From Toxonevra muliebris (taxonomy: Eukaryota; Arthropoda; Insecta; Diptera; Pallopteridae), in assembly GCA_963691655.1 (NCBI GenBank), contig OY829326.1, forward strand, positions 114,115,388 to 114,179,387: 64,000 nucleotides of DNA, in the 5' to 3' direction. Positions 1-11,614 of the stretch are shown here, piece after piece. The notes beneath the pieces are model-generated. The model had not been told where the DNA came from and searched no databases. It saw only the letters and a program-made list of their open reading frames with translations. The position numbers and the translations under genes were made by a program. Numbering within the stretch: the stretch's first letter is position 1; every line of letters starts with the position of its first letter.

Positions 1-2100
1 ATGGAGAAAAATCATAGCTAACGATCGCCAATAATTTGATTATTCAGTTGATTCATTTTGTTAATTCAATATTTATGTATTTATGCATTTATTAACAAAA
101 CTTAAATGTTCCAATTTTCCATTCTTTTCTAATTACATTTCCACAGCAAATATTAAAAATTTATTGCAAATCAAAATTATATTATTTTTGTATGTCCATG
201 TAAAACATGAATATTCTTTCATAATTTGGCAATATATACATACAACAACAAAAACTGAAGGACAACGTGTCCATTTGTTTTAGAAATATTTTTGCTTAAA
301 TATTGATTTTATATATGTACATTGCCTTCCTAGCACCAACAACACCATCACCAACGCTACTAACATAAAGTAACATCCCTCTACCTGACTAACTATACAT
401 TCTGCCTATACTCTCGGCAACACAATATTTCCCCCCACACATCGACATCGTCACGACAATCAGAAAACGAGTGAGTGACTGACATCAGGGAGGCACACAC
501 AGATAGTCAGGTAGGCTGACAAGCTAGCAGGCTAGCGTGTAGGTAAGCAGGCAGGTAACTTGAATCTGTTATATTTAAGTTTGGTGCGTTCACAGCATTT
601 TATTATATTCATCCAAGTAATTGTGGAAAGCGTCTGTCTGCTTGTTGCCCGCTTGTCCGCTCGCTCACTCGTTTGCTGCTGCTGTTCATTCGTTCGTCAT
701 TCGAATATACATACACGTATGTTTGTATGGGTGTATGTATATATGTTGTTTAAGGCTTACGTGTCCTTTTGGTTTGGTTGGAAAATACTTGTGTCCTTGC
801 GTTGTGCTGAAGCCTAACGAACTCAAGCAATTCGTTCACTGCTCACCCTCGAAGCAATGCCACCAGCATAGAAGATAGAATAAGTGTGAGTGTGTGGGGT
901 GTGCGGCGCAGTGTGCAGTGATGTGACGGGAGAGATTTTTTGAGGGTGGGTGACTCAGGTGAGACATCATTTCGAATGATGAAGTTTGTGTTTCCGTTGC
1001 GCAGCGTCGCTTTACCTGACGCTGCGGCATTTCCGCTCCGTTTTGGTTACATTCTGTGGCACGCTTGTTGTTGTTTTAGTAGTTCTTGTTTCGGTGTCAG
1101 TTTCTGGAGGGAAAAACCATATACTATGTACAGGTAGGTAAGTATATCTACTTGTATATGTTATACAAATGCAAACTGACATGAGCCAAAATCAGCAAAC
1201 ACATACACTCACATACACAACGTACTGTTACATACAGATACACACGAAAACAGTAGGAAGAATCTAGCTCGATCGATATTCGAGGAGCAGATGAATGTTG
1301 CGAGTAGAAATGTATCCATCAGATACATTGTACATGCATATATACAAACATACACACGTGTACATAGATATACATACATATGTGTATTAGCTTTTATATG
1401 TACATGTGCACATTTACCAGAAATAACGTATCTACGAAACTTGCTTTGGCTTCCGCCCTTTATTTGCACACAAACACACACACAACATACATATGCTCAC
1501 TGCCAAACTAAAAAAGCACAGCAAACAAAACTGCAGAGGACTCTGGAGGAAACAAAACAGAACAAAAAGAAAATAAAACAAATGAACGGAATTAATGTTG
1601 AACTTTGGTGCGCGTAATACGTAAAGATACATACATATTGTTGTTGGTGTCGTATCTGTATCTACATATATTTATATCTACATATAAATGCATATGACTG
1701 CGTAGATGTGAATAGCGTGAATCCGTCGTAGTCTTTTGTAAATACAAAGGTACAACACCCACACATATACACCAATTTAGTTGTGTGTTTTTTCTATAGA
1801 GTGGGAGGGTGAGAATTTGCCTGAGAGTATGATTTATATCATGCGACACATTTGTTTCGTTCATTGGTGGTTTTTGTTGTTTGGTTTTTGTTGTTAATAC
1901 TTTTTATTTTTGTTTAGTTTGTCATTTTTAATATTTTTTGTTTGCTACTTTATTTGATATGCGCAAATATTTACTTGGCTGAAAATGGTTGATGATATTC
2001 TCTTACTTACTCCATAGCATTTGTATTGAAAATATATGTACATTGTTCATCAAAAGGATTTGAATTTTTTTCGGTATTGTAAAATGAAAGGGTATATATG
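1..2100. other. Non-coding stretch, no gene recognised
   Basis: No reading frame here resembles a protein family. The sequence is AT-rich with degenerate CA/TA microsatellite-like runs (about 1320-1500 and 1620-1700). The part from about 560 to 1110 is visibly richer in G and C and holds CTG/CTC-rich runs; it could be a conserved non-coding or untranslated segment of a neighbouring gene, but no splice or promoter signal decides this. Confidence 0.4.
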
Positions 2101-2439
2101 AATTCCTGCTAAAGTAAAATGGGGTATCTGGTGGCAGATGCCCAGAATATTCTGACGTTAGGTAGGGTGCACTTATCGAAAGGGTTTAATTGCGATAATG
2201 GGTAAAACCTCGTCGCTGGTGAAGTCGTTTTAAATACCACAATCATTGACAAGGTCAGCGTTTCGCTTCACGACTATAGTGTGACGTTAAAATCCATTAT
2301 ACAACAGAAAAAAAAAACCGCAGATGCAAACACCTTGGCTTCTGATTAGTTAAAGACCGGACCTCCTGTGTAATATATGCTTGGCAATTCTCAATTGTGC
2401 AACAACTTCGACTTATGATGCAAATAATAAGTTGCAAAC

Positions 2440-2575
2440 ATCGACGTCAATGTCAGTATCCTACTTGAATGATGTCGACATCATTGGGCGCCCGTAGGAT
2501 TCTCAAGGAGTGGAACTTGAGCTAAACAAGGGCTCGTCGAAATACCTGGTTTTAATAAAAAAAAGATAGCTATAT
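2440..2575 (+). pseudogene. Non-LTR reverse transcriptase scrap
   Basis: On the plus strand one frame reads NDVDIIGR and, after one stop and an apparent deletion, GVELELNKGSSKYLVL. This resembles the catalytic box (YADDIDIIGR) and the following '...L.IN..KTKYM' segment of insect non-LTR reverse transcriptases. The YADD core has decayed to LNDV, so it cannot be active. The match is short and the clade cannot be told; chance similarity is possible. Confidence 0.4.
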
Positions 2576-2649
2576 CCAATTTTTGAGATAAATTTATCTG
2601 TTGCCGTTTATATTTTTGAGCTCTTCAATGATTTTGTCTGGGTAAATAT

Positions 2650-3930
2650 ACAGTATCTGTCCAACAAATCTAAAAAAATGCAATATTTTAACTTTGAGTA
2701 GTAATAAAAACAAAAGTACGGTGTCTAAATTTACAAAATTGGACTTCAATTGTTCATCAAAACATGTAATTTATTTTTCTTACTAAACCTCTGGCATATA
2801 TTCAATATTTTGTTACCCAACCCCTATTTTTCAACACAATCTTTATTAGAGTAGATATGCTTCAAATACAATTCTCTATCATTGCTCGTAAGTCCGGTCC
2901 GTTTTCCCACACGTCTTTAATGTTATCTTTCAGATCTCCAATTCTGATGTTTCTACGTTGATAGACCTCCCGTTTACGGTGAGCCCAGCAATTTCCTATG
3001 GGATTAAAGCCCAGAGAATTGCCAGTCCACGGAAGCATCTTTAAATTCAATGAATTTAAACATTTAATACTGGCCCTGGATGTGTGGCAAGGCGCACCAT
3101 CTTGCATAAAAGTGTATTCTTTTGACGGAAGCTGCAGGTGGTCTGGATGTTGTACCAAAACATTTTCTAGATCAGTAATATACTGTCCAGAGCGCATAGC
3201 ACCCTCAACGAACTGTATAGGGCCAGGTCTTTCGCTGGAAATGAAGCACCAAACCATTACTGCAAGTGAATGATTAATTATAGGAAGGATATAGTGGCTA
3301 GAAAACCGTTCCCCCACCCTTCTCGGTCGGTACATAACTTTCGATCTCAGTCACGGACTTCAGACGGCATTCGTCGTTGATCTACGAAAAAAATTATAAA
3401 GCTAAAATTTAATGGTGTTCTTTCTTTCAAATATAAAAATACAAAAATATACTATAAAAAAACCAACATAGTTCCAATAATTTATATTATAATCCTTATC
3501 CAGTTGAGCCCACAAAAAACGTCGTCGCCGCCTTAAATTCGTTAATTTCGGCTTTTTAGTTGTTCTCCTATATTTTAAAGCATTTTCATAAAATCGCCTA
3601 CGCAGTGTATGAAGCGATATATCAACACCAGAGTCTCTCTCTCTCTCTTCTAAAATATTCTGTGGTGTTGCAGCATAAACTTCCAATGCTTTCCTCACAA
3701 TTAAAAGATCTTCTCTCAAGGTGGTTGCCCGTTTGCCCTTGCAATTTTGACGATTATTGTGGAAAGTCGCCATCTCATCAGATGAGTTATTGGACTTTTT
3801 CGCGATATCAGCCACCGATGTTTTTGAAATTCCATTGATTTGGGCAATTTTAGAATATCTTTTTCAGAAGAGTTGCAACTTGCTTCTTCTTCTCCACCTG
3901 CAGGTCATTATTTCGACACATTTCTACGAA
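2650..3930 (-). mobile_element. Decayed Tc1-like DNA transposon
   Basis: Tc1/mariner-superfamily element whose body is the transposase pseudogene at 2862-3921. Just beyond the transposase 3' end, a segment starting near 2650 (acagtatctgtccaac) has the look of a terminal repeat, but I could not find its inverted partner upstream of the start codon, up to about 4150. One terminus is therefore lost or too diverged, and the limits are approximate. Confidence 0.6.
2862..3921 (-). pseudogene. Tc1-like transposase pseudogene
   Basis: Cut-and-paste transposase of the Tc1 branch. Reading starts near 3921 (MCRNNDLQVEKKKQ), passes through a helix-turn-helix region (SKIAQINGISKTSV) in two frames, and continues through VMVWCF, FVEGAM and FMQDGAPCHTSR, all Tc1 landmarks, to the stop at 2862-2864. 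About 350 codons would have been present, normal for the family. The gene is dead: the N-terminal half needs frame changes around 3850 and 3340-3480, the segment that should hold the first catalytic Asp is scrambled, and the final catalytic Glu (family NPIENCW) is Gly in NPIGNCW. The second Asp (QDGAPCH) remains. It is an old copy. Confidence 0.85.
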
Positions 3931-4198
3931 AAACTTCAATACGAAAACAAACTCGTTTTGGCTAAAATTACATTTAACTAAAATCCAAATTTTTTACTCA
4001 CGTTTTTCAAAATCTTTAGCAAGCTTCGCAAATTATAAATTTTCGAGAAAAATCGTTATACATACGCTAAGATTTTAACAACGAATGAATAAAATCAACA
4101 GTGTCGTTGGTTTTGAAGCATTATTCAAAAAGTAGGGAACCTAATTAAATTTTGAAACCGTTTTCTAGATATCTGATATATCAGCAAAGACTTCTACA

Positions 4199-4440
4199 TT
4201 ATTTTGCTGGAGATGATTTTATTTTTTTAATCGTAGGAAAAGATGTACCAAAAATTCCCCCTCTGAGCCGAGCCAAAGCCGGACATTCGCACAGAATTTG
4301 AGCTTTCGGCTCGTCATCTTCTAGACCTAGACGACACTCTGCCTCATTGGACAGGCCTATTTTGTTTAAGCGCCCAGACATACATATAGCCCAACAGCAG
4401 CTTAAGTTTGGATTTGGAGTAATAGATGGGCATTTTTTTT
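4199..4440 (-). pseudogene. C-terminal tail of a non-LTR retrotransposon ORF2
   Basis: The minus strand reads LNKIGLSNEAECRLGLEDDE followed by QILCECPALARLR. Non-LTR ORF2 proteins that carry RNase H end in such a Cys/His motif (C-x2-C ... H-x4-C, then CPAL). Here the second Cys is Gly (CRLG) and the His is Gln (QILCEC), so the knuckle is broken. Upstream, KSKLKLLLGYM fits the preceding 'lk.LLG..tGhc' segment in a neighbouring frame. Only this tail survives; the reverse transcriptase is missing locally. Confidence 0.6.
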
Positions 4441-5067
4441 TAAATAATCCTCAATATATTTTGAAAGGGATTGGAAAGATAGGAACACTGTATCCCTGTA
4501 AAAAAAAAACTTAAAGTGGACGTTAGCGCTAATCACATTCTGGGAATCGTAAGAAAGCGAGATTGTGGTAACCGTAGTAAGATTTGAAGTGTGGTTGCAT
4601 ACAAGCTTGGCCAGCGGAATGTTCTGAGTCATTTGTACGGAGAGTGAATGAAAGGTGAAGATCTTCAAAATTCAAAAGTTGCCGGACCGAATGCAAAAAT
4701 AAACGTCCATCGAAACAAAGGTCAATTGAAAGATATTGAGTTCTAGTAAAAAGAGAATAAACGGCAACAAAACTAGCATCTAAAAATCTAGGAAGCTACT
4801 ATTAAGGTGAAGAGTGGTGTTCCAGAAAAAGCTAAAAAATTTCACGCCTCAAAATAAACTATTTATTTATAATGTTATTGCGTTAGTCTGTGTAAAACTT
4901 GCTTTATTTTCTAAATTGGCGGACGTGATAGCTAAAAAACTAAACGACCTATTGAAACGAACTAAATGTTATTTTTCTTCAGTATTAAATTTTCTTCTAA
5001 GTGAACTAAAAATGTTGGTCAAAAAGTCTATTTAAATAATTTTTATAGGACCTTAAAATGTTTTTTT
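4441..5067. other. Non-coding stretch, nothing recognised
   Basis: AT-rich sequence without a recognisable coding segment or repeat. The 5' part may be further decayed retrotransposon upstream of the fragment ending at 4440, but no conserved motif supports that. Confidence 0.3.
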
Positions 5068-5071
5068 TTAA

Positions 5072-5416
5072 CCCTTATTCTCCTGAATAGGTACACGTCT
5101 ACCTTTTGCGTTTTATTTTGTTCCAAGGCCGAAGACCATAACTGTTAACGCCTAGAAATTTAAGTTTATTTATATAATTAATTTATGTAAATAAATATGT
5201 TATAAACAAATAAATAAATATTTTGTTTCAGATCGACTTTTTTTACTTACTATTTATTTACTTGCTTTTGGTTGCTTACTTATTTTTTCCTCATAACAAT
5301 GCAATAAAATAAAAAAAAAATAAATATTTGTTTATAAAACCCATTCAAAATGTATTAAGGTACACGTTTACCATTTTAGTAGATTGAAGGTGTAAAAACT
5401 GTCAGGAGAATAAGGG
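5072..5416. mobile_element. piggyBac-type MITE with TTAA target sites
   Basis: A 345-bp non-coding element bounded by TTAA on both sides (5068-5071 and 5417-5420). Its ends are perfect 15-bp inverted repeats, CCCTTATTCTCCTGA on the left and its complement on the right. A subterminal direct repeat (gtacacgt...tacc, near 5091 and 5361) lies inside. TTAA target sites with CCC-starting ends are typical of piggyBac-superfamily elements, and the lack of coding sequence marks it as non-autonomous. Confidence 0.8.
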
Positions 5417-5420
5417 TTAA

Positions 5421-8200
5421 ACAAATTTTTTCTAGAAAAACACTAAAAAAAATTATAAATTCACTGTTTTTTTTTAATTCATTTAATTCACCCATACTTT
5501 GAATATATACAAAAATATACCTTGAAGTTCAATGGGTTTACTTCTTTTTTTCCCTTCTAAAAACAATCTCGAAAAAAACGCTTCTCTTTAATCTTTTAAT
5601 TCAGGACACCCCCATAATTCAGGGTATAGATCACCAAATGACAGTTTGACGATTGTAATTATTCAGTAACATATTTTACTTCAGAATACAAAATGCAGTT
5701 AGAAGCCTAGATTTCAAGGGACTTCAAGTGGCTCTTTGTGACCTCAAATGACTTCAAAGCAGTCCTTGATTTTGAAGTCATAAAATTTGAATTCCCATGA
5801 CTCCAAAAAAAAAACTCTATTAAATGACTAACCAATAGGCGACTCTACAAAACACTTCTCACAGCATTTTTTAATTGGAAGTTAAATATATTATTCAATA
5901 ACTGCAATCAAAATTATTATTCATTAATACTGAAATATTTTTATTTTTTAATACAATTTATAATGACGTTTGAGTAAAAACACTTTAATCCTCTTAGGAA
6001 AAGTACCTGATCCAAATCCCAAAAAAAAACCATAACAGATTCGGCAAGAGGGAGTTTACAGCTCCAAGATTGATGTAAGCTTATCACAGAAATTCTTTTT
6101 GAGCGTAAATTGCAAAATTTACTCTCAATAAAGCAATTTACTCTTAAAAAGACTCAGAAAGGAGTTACGGGAACTTTCTTGCATATGTGCATAAGCTCCG
6201 CCTATAAATAATTAAATTGAGAGCAAATAACAACTCTTTTCTTTACAAACCATATTGCAATTGGGTTCTTTGTTTTTTTAATTTTTTTTTTTTTAATTCA
6301 GGGGTGAACGTGTATAACGTTTTTTTTTAATATTGGAAAAAAGCAGGTGTTACTTTGTTCATGTCCCTTTATGTAAACTGATAAAAAGTAAAACATTTTC
6401 AATCAGAAACTATTGATTCAAGTAGATAAAAAGTAACCCTTAAACTTCAGAGTAAGTATAAAAATTGTTCTTTTGAAATTCATGTAAGCGCATAAATAGA
6501 CATAAGTACATTAGCCTAACAATAGTTTTTCGATATTGGGTTCAAATGCGATTAGATGAAAAAATTTATTTCATAAAATTTCATACAAAAACGATTATGA
6601 GCAATTGCCAATAAAATTTCTTATAAACAACTTTACAGTTGGTGTATCAATAGTTTTGATTAATTTTTAGTATTTTTTAAATTAATATATTCAACATTTA
6701 TCATTTGAAAAATAAGTTAATTTTCACATTAACATAATATAGATATGTTGAATAAATTGATTATCTCTTTGCATCATCATCATCATCAAAGACAACATTA
6801 TAGCATTGCAAATCACCATCAAGAGCCGAGTAACATTTTCATTTTAATTAAATGACCTTTTTCTCAAATTTTCTGTACAATATGAACTTTCCAAATTTAA
6901 TTACTTAATTTCACGCAATTTATCCGCGAATAAAACAAACCAACAACTACATACAACAATTCACTTATTCCACTTATTTTGTTATGTTTATGTATGTATG
7001 TATTTATTTATCCCAAAAGTCATCATTACAATCCACTTAGAAGCTTGAAATTGAAATGAAGGAGGGTATAATAAACGCGTATGACGCGTTGACTTTTACC
7101 CCACCCAACCAAACGTCAACCCACCTTACCACACATACACACACACACACACACACCCTGCATGGCATCACAAGTACCAAGTAATACAAAATTTTATAAC
7201 AAATTTAAAATAACAAAAGAAGAAACACCCTTGAAGTCAGCCAGAAGACAATAGCAAAAACACCCTCTGCTTAGTCTGCGGGTGATTTAGAGGGGGATTT
7301 TGATGCGCGCAGCCATTCATCATTGTCGTCATCATAGTCATCGGCATCATTGCTGTCAGTGGCTGAATTCACTGTGGATTGTTGTTGCATGCTAAGGTCA
7401 ACAGCATCAGCAGCGTTTAAAATGAGCAAATAAATGGACAAATTAACTCTTGATGATGCACGTAAAACAGCCAGCAGAAAAGGTGCGGTGTGGCAGTATA
7501 TCGTGGGGTGGGAGGAGGGTGTGGTAATCCCTGCGGTCGTGATATTTTCTAGCTTGGCATAATTGAGTACGCGGTGCTGGCAAATTAAGATCATCCCTCC
7601 CTCATTGCAATATTACATGCCCTGTTTTTGTTATTGCTGGCTTCTTTAAATTTATATGTAATTTACCCGCAAATGACATAATGGCAATAATCACCCGTGT
7701 ACCAAATAATATTAAACCCATTTTTTGTGTAAATAAAACAAATCACACCCTTGTTTTGACATATAACAAAAATTATTTTAGATTTGCGGCGTTTTAATAA
7801 ATGCAATACATGATGCGATTCTTTTCGATGGTTAAAAGGGTGTCGAATCAGTTATCAATCGATTCTAGTCTGGTCTGCGAGTGATTGGGAAAATTCGGAA
7901 TTCTACTAACGGATAACGCTAAATAATCAACCGTTTGTCGGTAGTAGGCTGGTATAATCGGAACAGAAAATCTTTTATCGTCCCACTACCTTCTTGAAAT
8001 TGAATTGTTCTTTAAAGACCTTTAAGCGTGTGAAAAGTGATATGCACAGAAGGAACCATTAAAATGTGCAACTAGGGAATTGCTTTACAATCAGATACAG
8101 AATATCAGAGTAAAGTTATTAATGATTTATTGAATTGAAATCGGAAAATGGAGCAACTCAAAAGCCAGGTACTACGACCTTTAAGAGCTTTTGTACCGAA
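5421..8200. other. Non-coding stretch with microsatellites
   Basis: Very AT-rich sequence with no recognised gene. It holds a short (CAT)n tract near 6772-6788 and a (CA)n microsatellite at about 7131-7157. A 107-codon frame on the minus strand (7271-7594) ends in an acidic Ser/Asp-rich stretch (NDADDYDDDNDEW); it matches no family I know and has no supporting context, so I do not call it a gene. Confidence 0.35.
7131..7157. repeat. (CA)n microsatellite
   Basis: An almost uninterrupted CA dinucleotide tract of about 25 bp. Confidence 0.9.
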
Positions 8201-8230
8201 GCAAAGAAAGAAAGGAAGGAAGAGATAAGA

Positions 8231-8314
8231 AACCATACCCTAGCCGGAAATTGAACCAGGAACTTCAGAGACAAAAGTCTAGCACGCTGACATTAGACCA
8301 GCAAGGCGGCGGTT
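8231..8314 (-). repeat. tRNA-derived SINE head, diverged copy
   Basis: On the minus strand this reads as a tRNA-like sequence with an A-box-like segment (ctggtctaatgtcagc) and a decayed B box (GGTTCAATTT near 8249-8257). It is the more diverged of two tandem units; the second starts 103 bp further on. The acceptor ends do not pair, so it is a tRNA-derived retroposon head and not a tRNA gene. Confidence 0.6.
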
Positions 8315-8333
8315 ATTAGAAAGACAGATAAGG

Positions 8334-8417
8334 AACCATACCCTAACCGGGAATCGAACCCGGGACCCCAGAGACAAGAGTATAGCACGCTGACACTAGA
8401 CCAACAAGGCGGCGGTT
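8334..8417 (-). repeat. tRNA-derived SINE head, better preserved copy
   Basis: The minus strand carries an A-box-like segment (ttggtctagtgtcagc) and a good B box (GGTTCGATTC, 8351-8360) inside a perfect 5-bp T-arm stem (ccggg/cccgg). The seven bases after the T arm do not pair with the 5' end, so no acceptor stem forms. Together with the tandem sister unit at 8231-8314, this fits a tRNA-derived SINE. RNA polymerase III could once have transcribed it from these internal boxes. Confidence 0.65.
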
Positions 8418-8430
8418 AACAGTGACTTAA

Positions 8431-8990
8431 CCCTCTAACCCGCAAGGTTGAAATAATAATAAAACAAACACCAGAATTTATGTTTCCAGTTAATATTGGT
8501 GAAAGAAAAATAATTATTGTTATGAGTTTTTGAGTTTAGCAGTTAGATGAGAAAAACAAAAGGTTGCCCTGATGCGGCCTTGCGGGTTAAAGTCACAACA
8601 TAAAGATATATTTGGGCACTTCACAAGGTGTCTTATTTGGTGTCGTATCCTCTCATTTGTTATAAATTCTCATTTTTCATACGAAATTACACGAAATTAT
8701 GATTATTTTATGATTATACGATAGTATATGCTAGTAGGGGTCTTAGAAATATTTTTTTTTAGGTTTTTATAAAAAAATTAGAGGCGCGATAATTTTTCGT
8801 CACAAAACTACACTTTGTACACATAAAAATAACTATAAGCAACAATCGAGTGATCGCAGAAAGTGTAAACTGACCACAAATTGTGTGTTTTTTTCTTTCT
8901 TCAGGTCTGCCTGAAGTGCCTAAATTTCAACTTGACCATTAATTAAAATAAAGTGAAGGCTGCCTCAGGGCGGCCTTACGGACTATAGGG
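8431..8990. mobile_element. piggyBac-type MITE, TTAA-flanked, with extra internal end
   Basis: Bounded by TTAA at 8427-8430 and 8991-8994, with matching inverted ends: left CCCTCTAACCCGCAAGG, right complement CCCTATAGTCCGTAAGG (13 of 17 identical). A second right-end-like sequence (ccttgcggg followed by TTAA) lies at 8578-8590, so either a shorter 156-bp element (8431-8586) or a composite of two is possible. No coding potential. Confidence 0.6.
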
Positions 8991-9342
8991 TTAACAATGC
9001 ACACTTGTTGTTGTTGTTTGGATGTCTGACAGATCATTTTTTTCGACAGATGAAAATTATTGCAAGTACCTAAATATTTTGCCAGCAGAAACTTGCAGGT
9101 TCATCTCCCACATTTTTACAATCTCGTTTTTGCTCTCTTGCAAGTTTTTTGAGTTAAGGAACACTCTACCAGTACAAATTAGTAACAATAGGTAAACATT
9201 TTTTTAAATGAACAGAAACAGACATAATTGGACAATTCACCAAGTGTCTCATTTGGTGTCGTATCCCCTCATTTGTCATAAATTCTCCCATTTTTCATAC
9301 AAAATTATATGACATTATGATTATACGACAATATATGACAGC
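8606..9342. repeat. Two dispersed direct repeats of about 115 bp
   Basis: About 8608-8730 and 9222-9342 share a long segment containing aaggtgtcttatttggtgtc / caagtgtctcatttggtgtc, then cgtatcc(t/c)ctcatttgt and a stretch of attatgattatacga. The spacing is about 610 bp. The second copy lies outside the TTAA element at 8431-8990, so the repeat predates that insertion or belongs to an older element around it. Confidence 0.6.
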
Positions 9343-11614
9343 TTGTGAATCGACTTCGACATGCAACAGTCTGAATCCGTCCGTAATTTACTATTCCCAC
9401 AATTTCCAAATAGGAAAATAAATAATTTGACAAGTTTGAAAATAATTAACTGATCGATCACAACTCTCTGAGCTCTCATTTTATAGTTTGACAGCTACGC
9501 TTCGGTTTTCTCTCGTATATGGTTACCAACTTATTTTGCCCATGGAGTAATAATGATCCATGATTTTCTGTAAGTGGCTATTTACATTGGCGCAAACATG
9601 AATTCTTGTCTGAAGGAGAAAATAGGTAGTAAGAAAGAAATAGAAACTTGCCTGTCTTTTTCAAACTACCTATTTTTTCTACCTCTCTCTTTCAGACAGG
9701 CATTCATACTTGCACCCGTGGTAGCAGCCATATATTTTTCTTTTTTATTTCACTCAATGATTGAAACTTATTTCGATCATCAAATTTTTACTATGGAAAG
9801 ACTGGAATTTTTCATCATTGAAAGATTTAATTTTTTCAATCAATTTGAAAGATGTTTTTTTTGATGAGGAAAATTGCTCATTGTACAAAACAACAAATTT
9901 TTGAAAATTGAAAATTGTTTCGATCGAAATTAGAATAATTTACAATCTTCATTTTTCATCATGATAAAATTATTTTGAATTTTTGAGCGATTTTTACTTA
10001 CTCTGTCAGAACAGAAGCTAAAAGACATTTACATCACGACAAAATTTTTTTTTTTTAGGCACAGAGCATTTTAGAAAGATTCGCATGCCCTCAAATATCA
10101 ACTTCAACGGTGGAAAGAGAAAGATTTTTCCCTTTCTAGCAAAGATTCCACGTTGAATTTTTTTCTACGTGATATTTACTATATATTACATATAAATAAC
10201 TGCATTATGTCCGGTATGCTCTCGAATCAGGAAAATTAATGAAAAGTATCTTCACATACATACATACAAACTGATATACACGTTCCAATGTAAGTTGTAG
10301 CTTACAAAGGAAGTACACAGAAAGAAATTTAATTTAAGTCATGCTCCAGTATTGCAAATATTTCCTGTATCTCTTAAATACAAAATTATGTTTGTTCCGC
10401 TACAAGAAATATTTTGATAAAAAAACAGCCAGCAACAACATTACAAAAATCCTAAAAAAAGTCTGTGCTAAGACAACAATAACAACAACATGAGCAAAAA
10501 ATACCTACAAATACAATAAATGTGCGCACAATTATCACGTGCAACCATGAAACTGGTACAAAATTCAACATACAAATGAAAATATTAAACACACAAAAAT
10601 CACTTTCATTTTTAAGAAAAATATAAATATGTAGAGTTACAAAAAAAACAAAAACAACATTTACAAAACAAAAAAAAAAAACATAATTACAACAACAACA
10701 GCAGCAATAATTATTAAAAAAACAAAACACAAAGAGTGAACGCGGAATTGGAGAAGCAGCAGCAGCAGCGAGAAGAAGAAGCGCAACAACAGCAAAAAAT
10801 GTGCATCAATTTTAATTTGTTGTAAATGCAATAATTGTTGTTGCATAGATTGAGCAATCAGCAACAACAAAAAAAACTGAATATGATGAAATTTAAAATG
10901 TCTGTCTGTCCGTCCATCTCTCAATCCGTCCATCCATCATTGTTTTTATATACGTACAGGAATAATGATATTTTTGATGTTCATGATGATGATGTTGGCG
11001 CATGCGCAGCCAATAGAAAAATAGTTTTTGGTTAATATAAAAATCACTTGCGCTATTATTTATATTGGTATAACTATATAACTAAAATCAAATCTTAGCC
11101 AACCCTCCATGATCGGTTTGGAAAAATGGCAAGTAGGAAATATTCAGCGTGCGGCGGGCATACATATGTGTGAGTGTGGCTGCTGTCTGGTGAATTAGTG
11201 AATGCGGTTAAGTTGCACTATGGAATTAATTTTTATTATTATACCCATAATTTATTTATTTTTTGTATTAAATTAAATAAATTCAGTTTAGGTTAATTAA
11301 AAAATAATATGTGTGGTGCATGGAAAACTTTTTCAAGCTTTAAATTTGGAACGTTCAAAGTCACGACAATGAAAACAAAATATCGGAACTCCTAAAGCAA
11401 GAGCTCAATTAATCAAAGTTCAGTGATAAGAAACCAGAACAGCCACTGCTAGGTTGAAAACTATCTAAGCCATAATATTCTCTTATGGGAAAACCCACAG
11501 TTCATATATCGCCTCTGCTTTTGGCTCGGCATAATAAAGATGAGGAATGTATGCATGATACTTCGTTAAAACTGGAAAACGCGTCGTTCAAAAACTTCAA
11601 ATATTAAACAGGAT
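9343..11614. other. Non-coding stretch
   Basis: Apart from the hairpin repeat at 9574-9736, this region shows only AT-rich sequence and CAA/CAG-rich tracts (about 10430-10500 and 10660-10880) that create spurious low-complexity frames of Cys/Phe or Gln/Leu. No gene recognised. Confidence 0.4.
9574..9736. repeat. Hairpin-type MITE
   Basis: Two imperfect arms of about 55-60 bp face each other: left includes gcaaacatgaattcttgtct, right is the complement of gcaagtatgaatgcctgtct. They are followed inwards by gaaggaga / gaaagaga and an aggtag segment. The loop is about 40 bp. This foldback shape fits a short non-autonomous element; its superfamily is unknown. Confidence 0.5.

Noticed and set aside
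2650..4150. A matched terminal repeat for the first Tc1-like element
   Set aside because: I compared acagtatctgtccaac with the region upstream of the start codon to about 4150 and saw no complement, so I did not assert paired ends.
7271..7594. 107-codon frame with an acidic Ser/Asp-rich end
   Set aside because: No family resemblance. The acidic stretch comes from ATC/GTC triplet-rich DNA; without splice or transcript support it is most likely chance.
8231..8417. tRNA genes
   Set aside because: The B boxes and one T arm are good, but the acceptor stems do not pair and the units are diverged tandem copies; a SINE head fits better.
10452..10933. Cys/Phe- and Leu/Gln-rich proteins on the minus strand
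   Set aside because: These frames are translations of CAA/CAG and poly(A) tracts; composition explains them fully.
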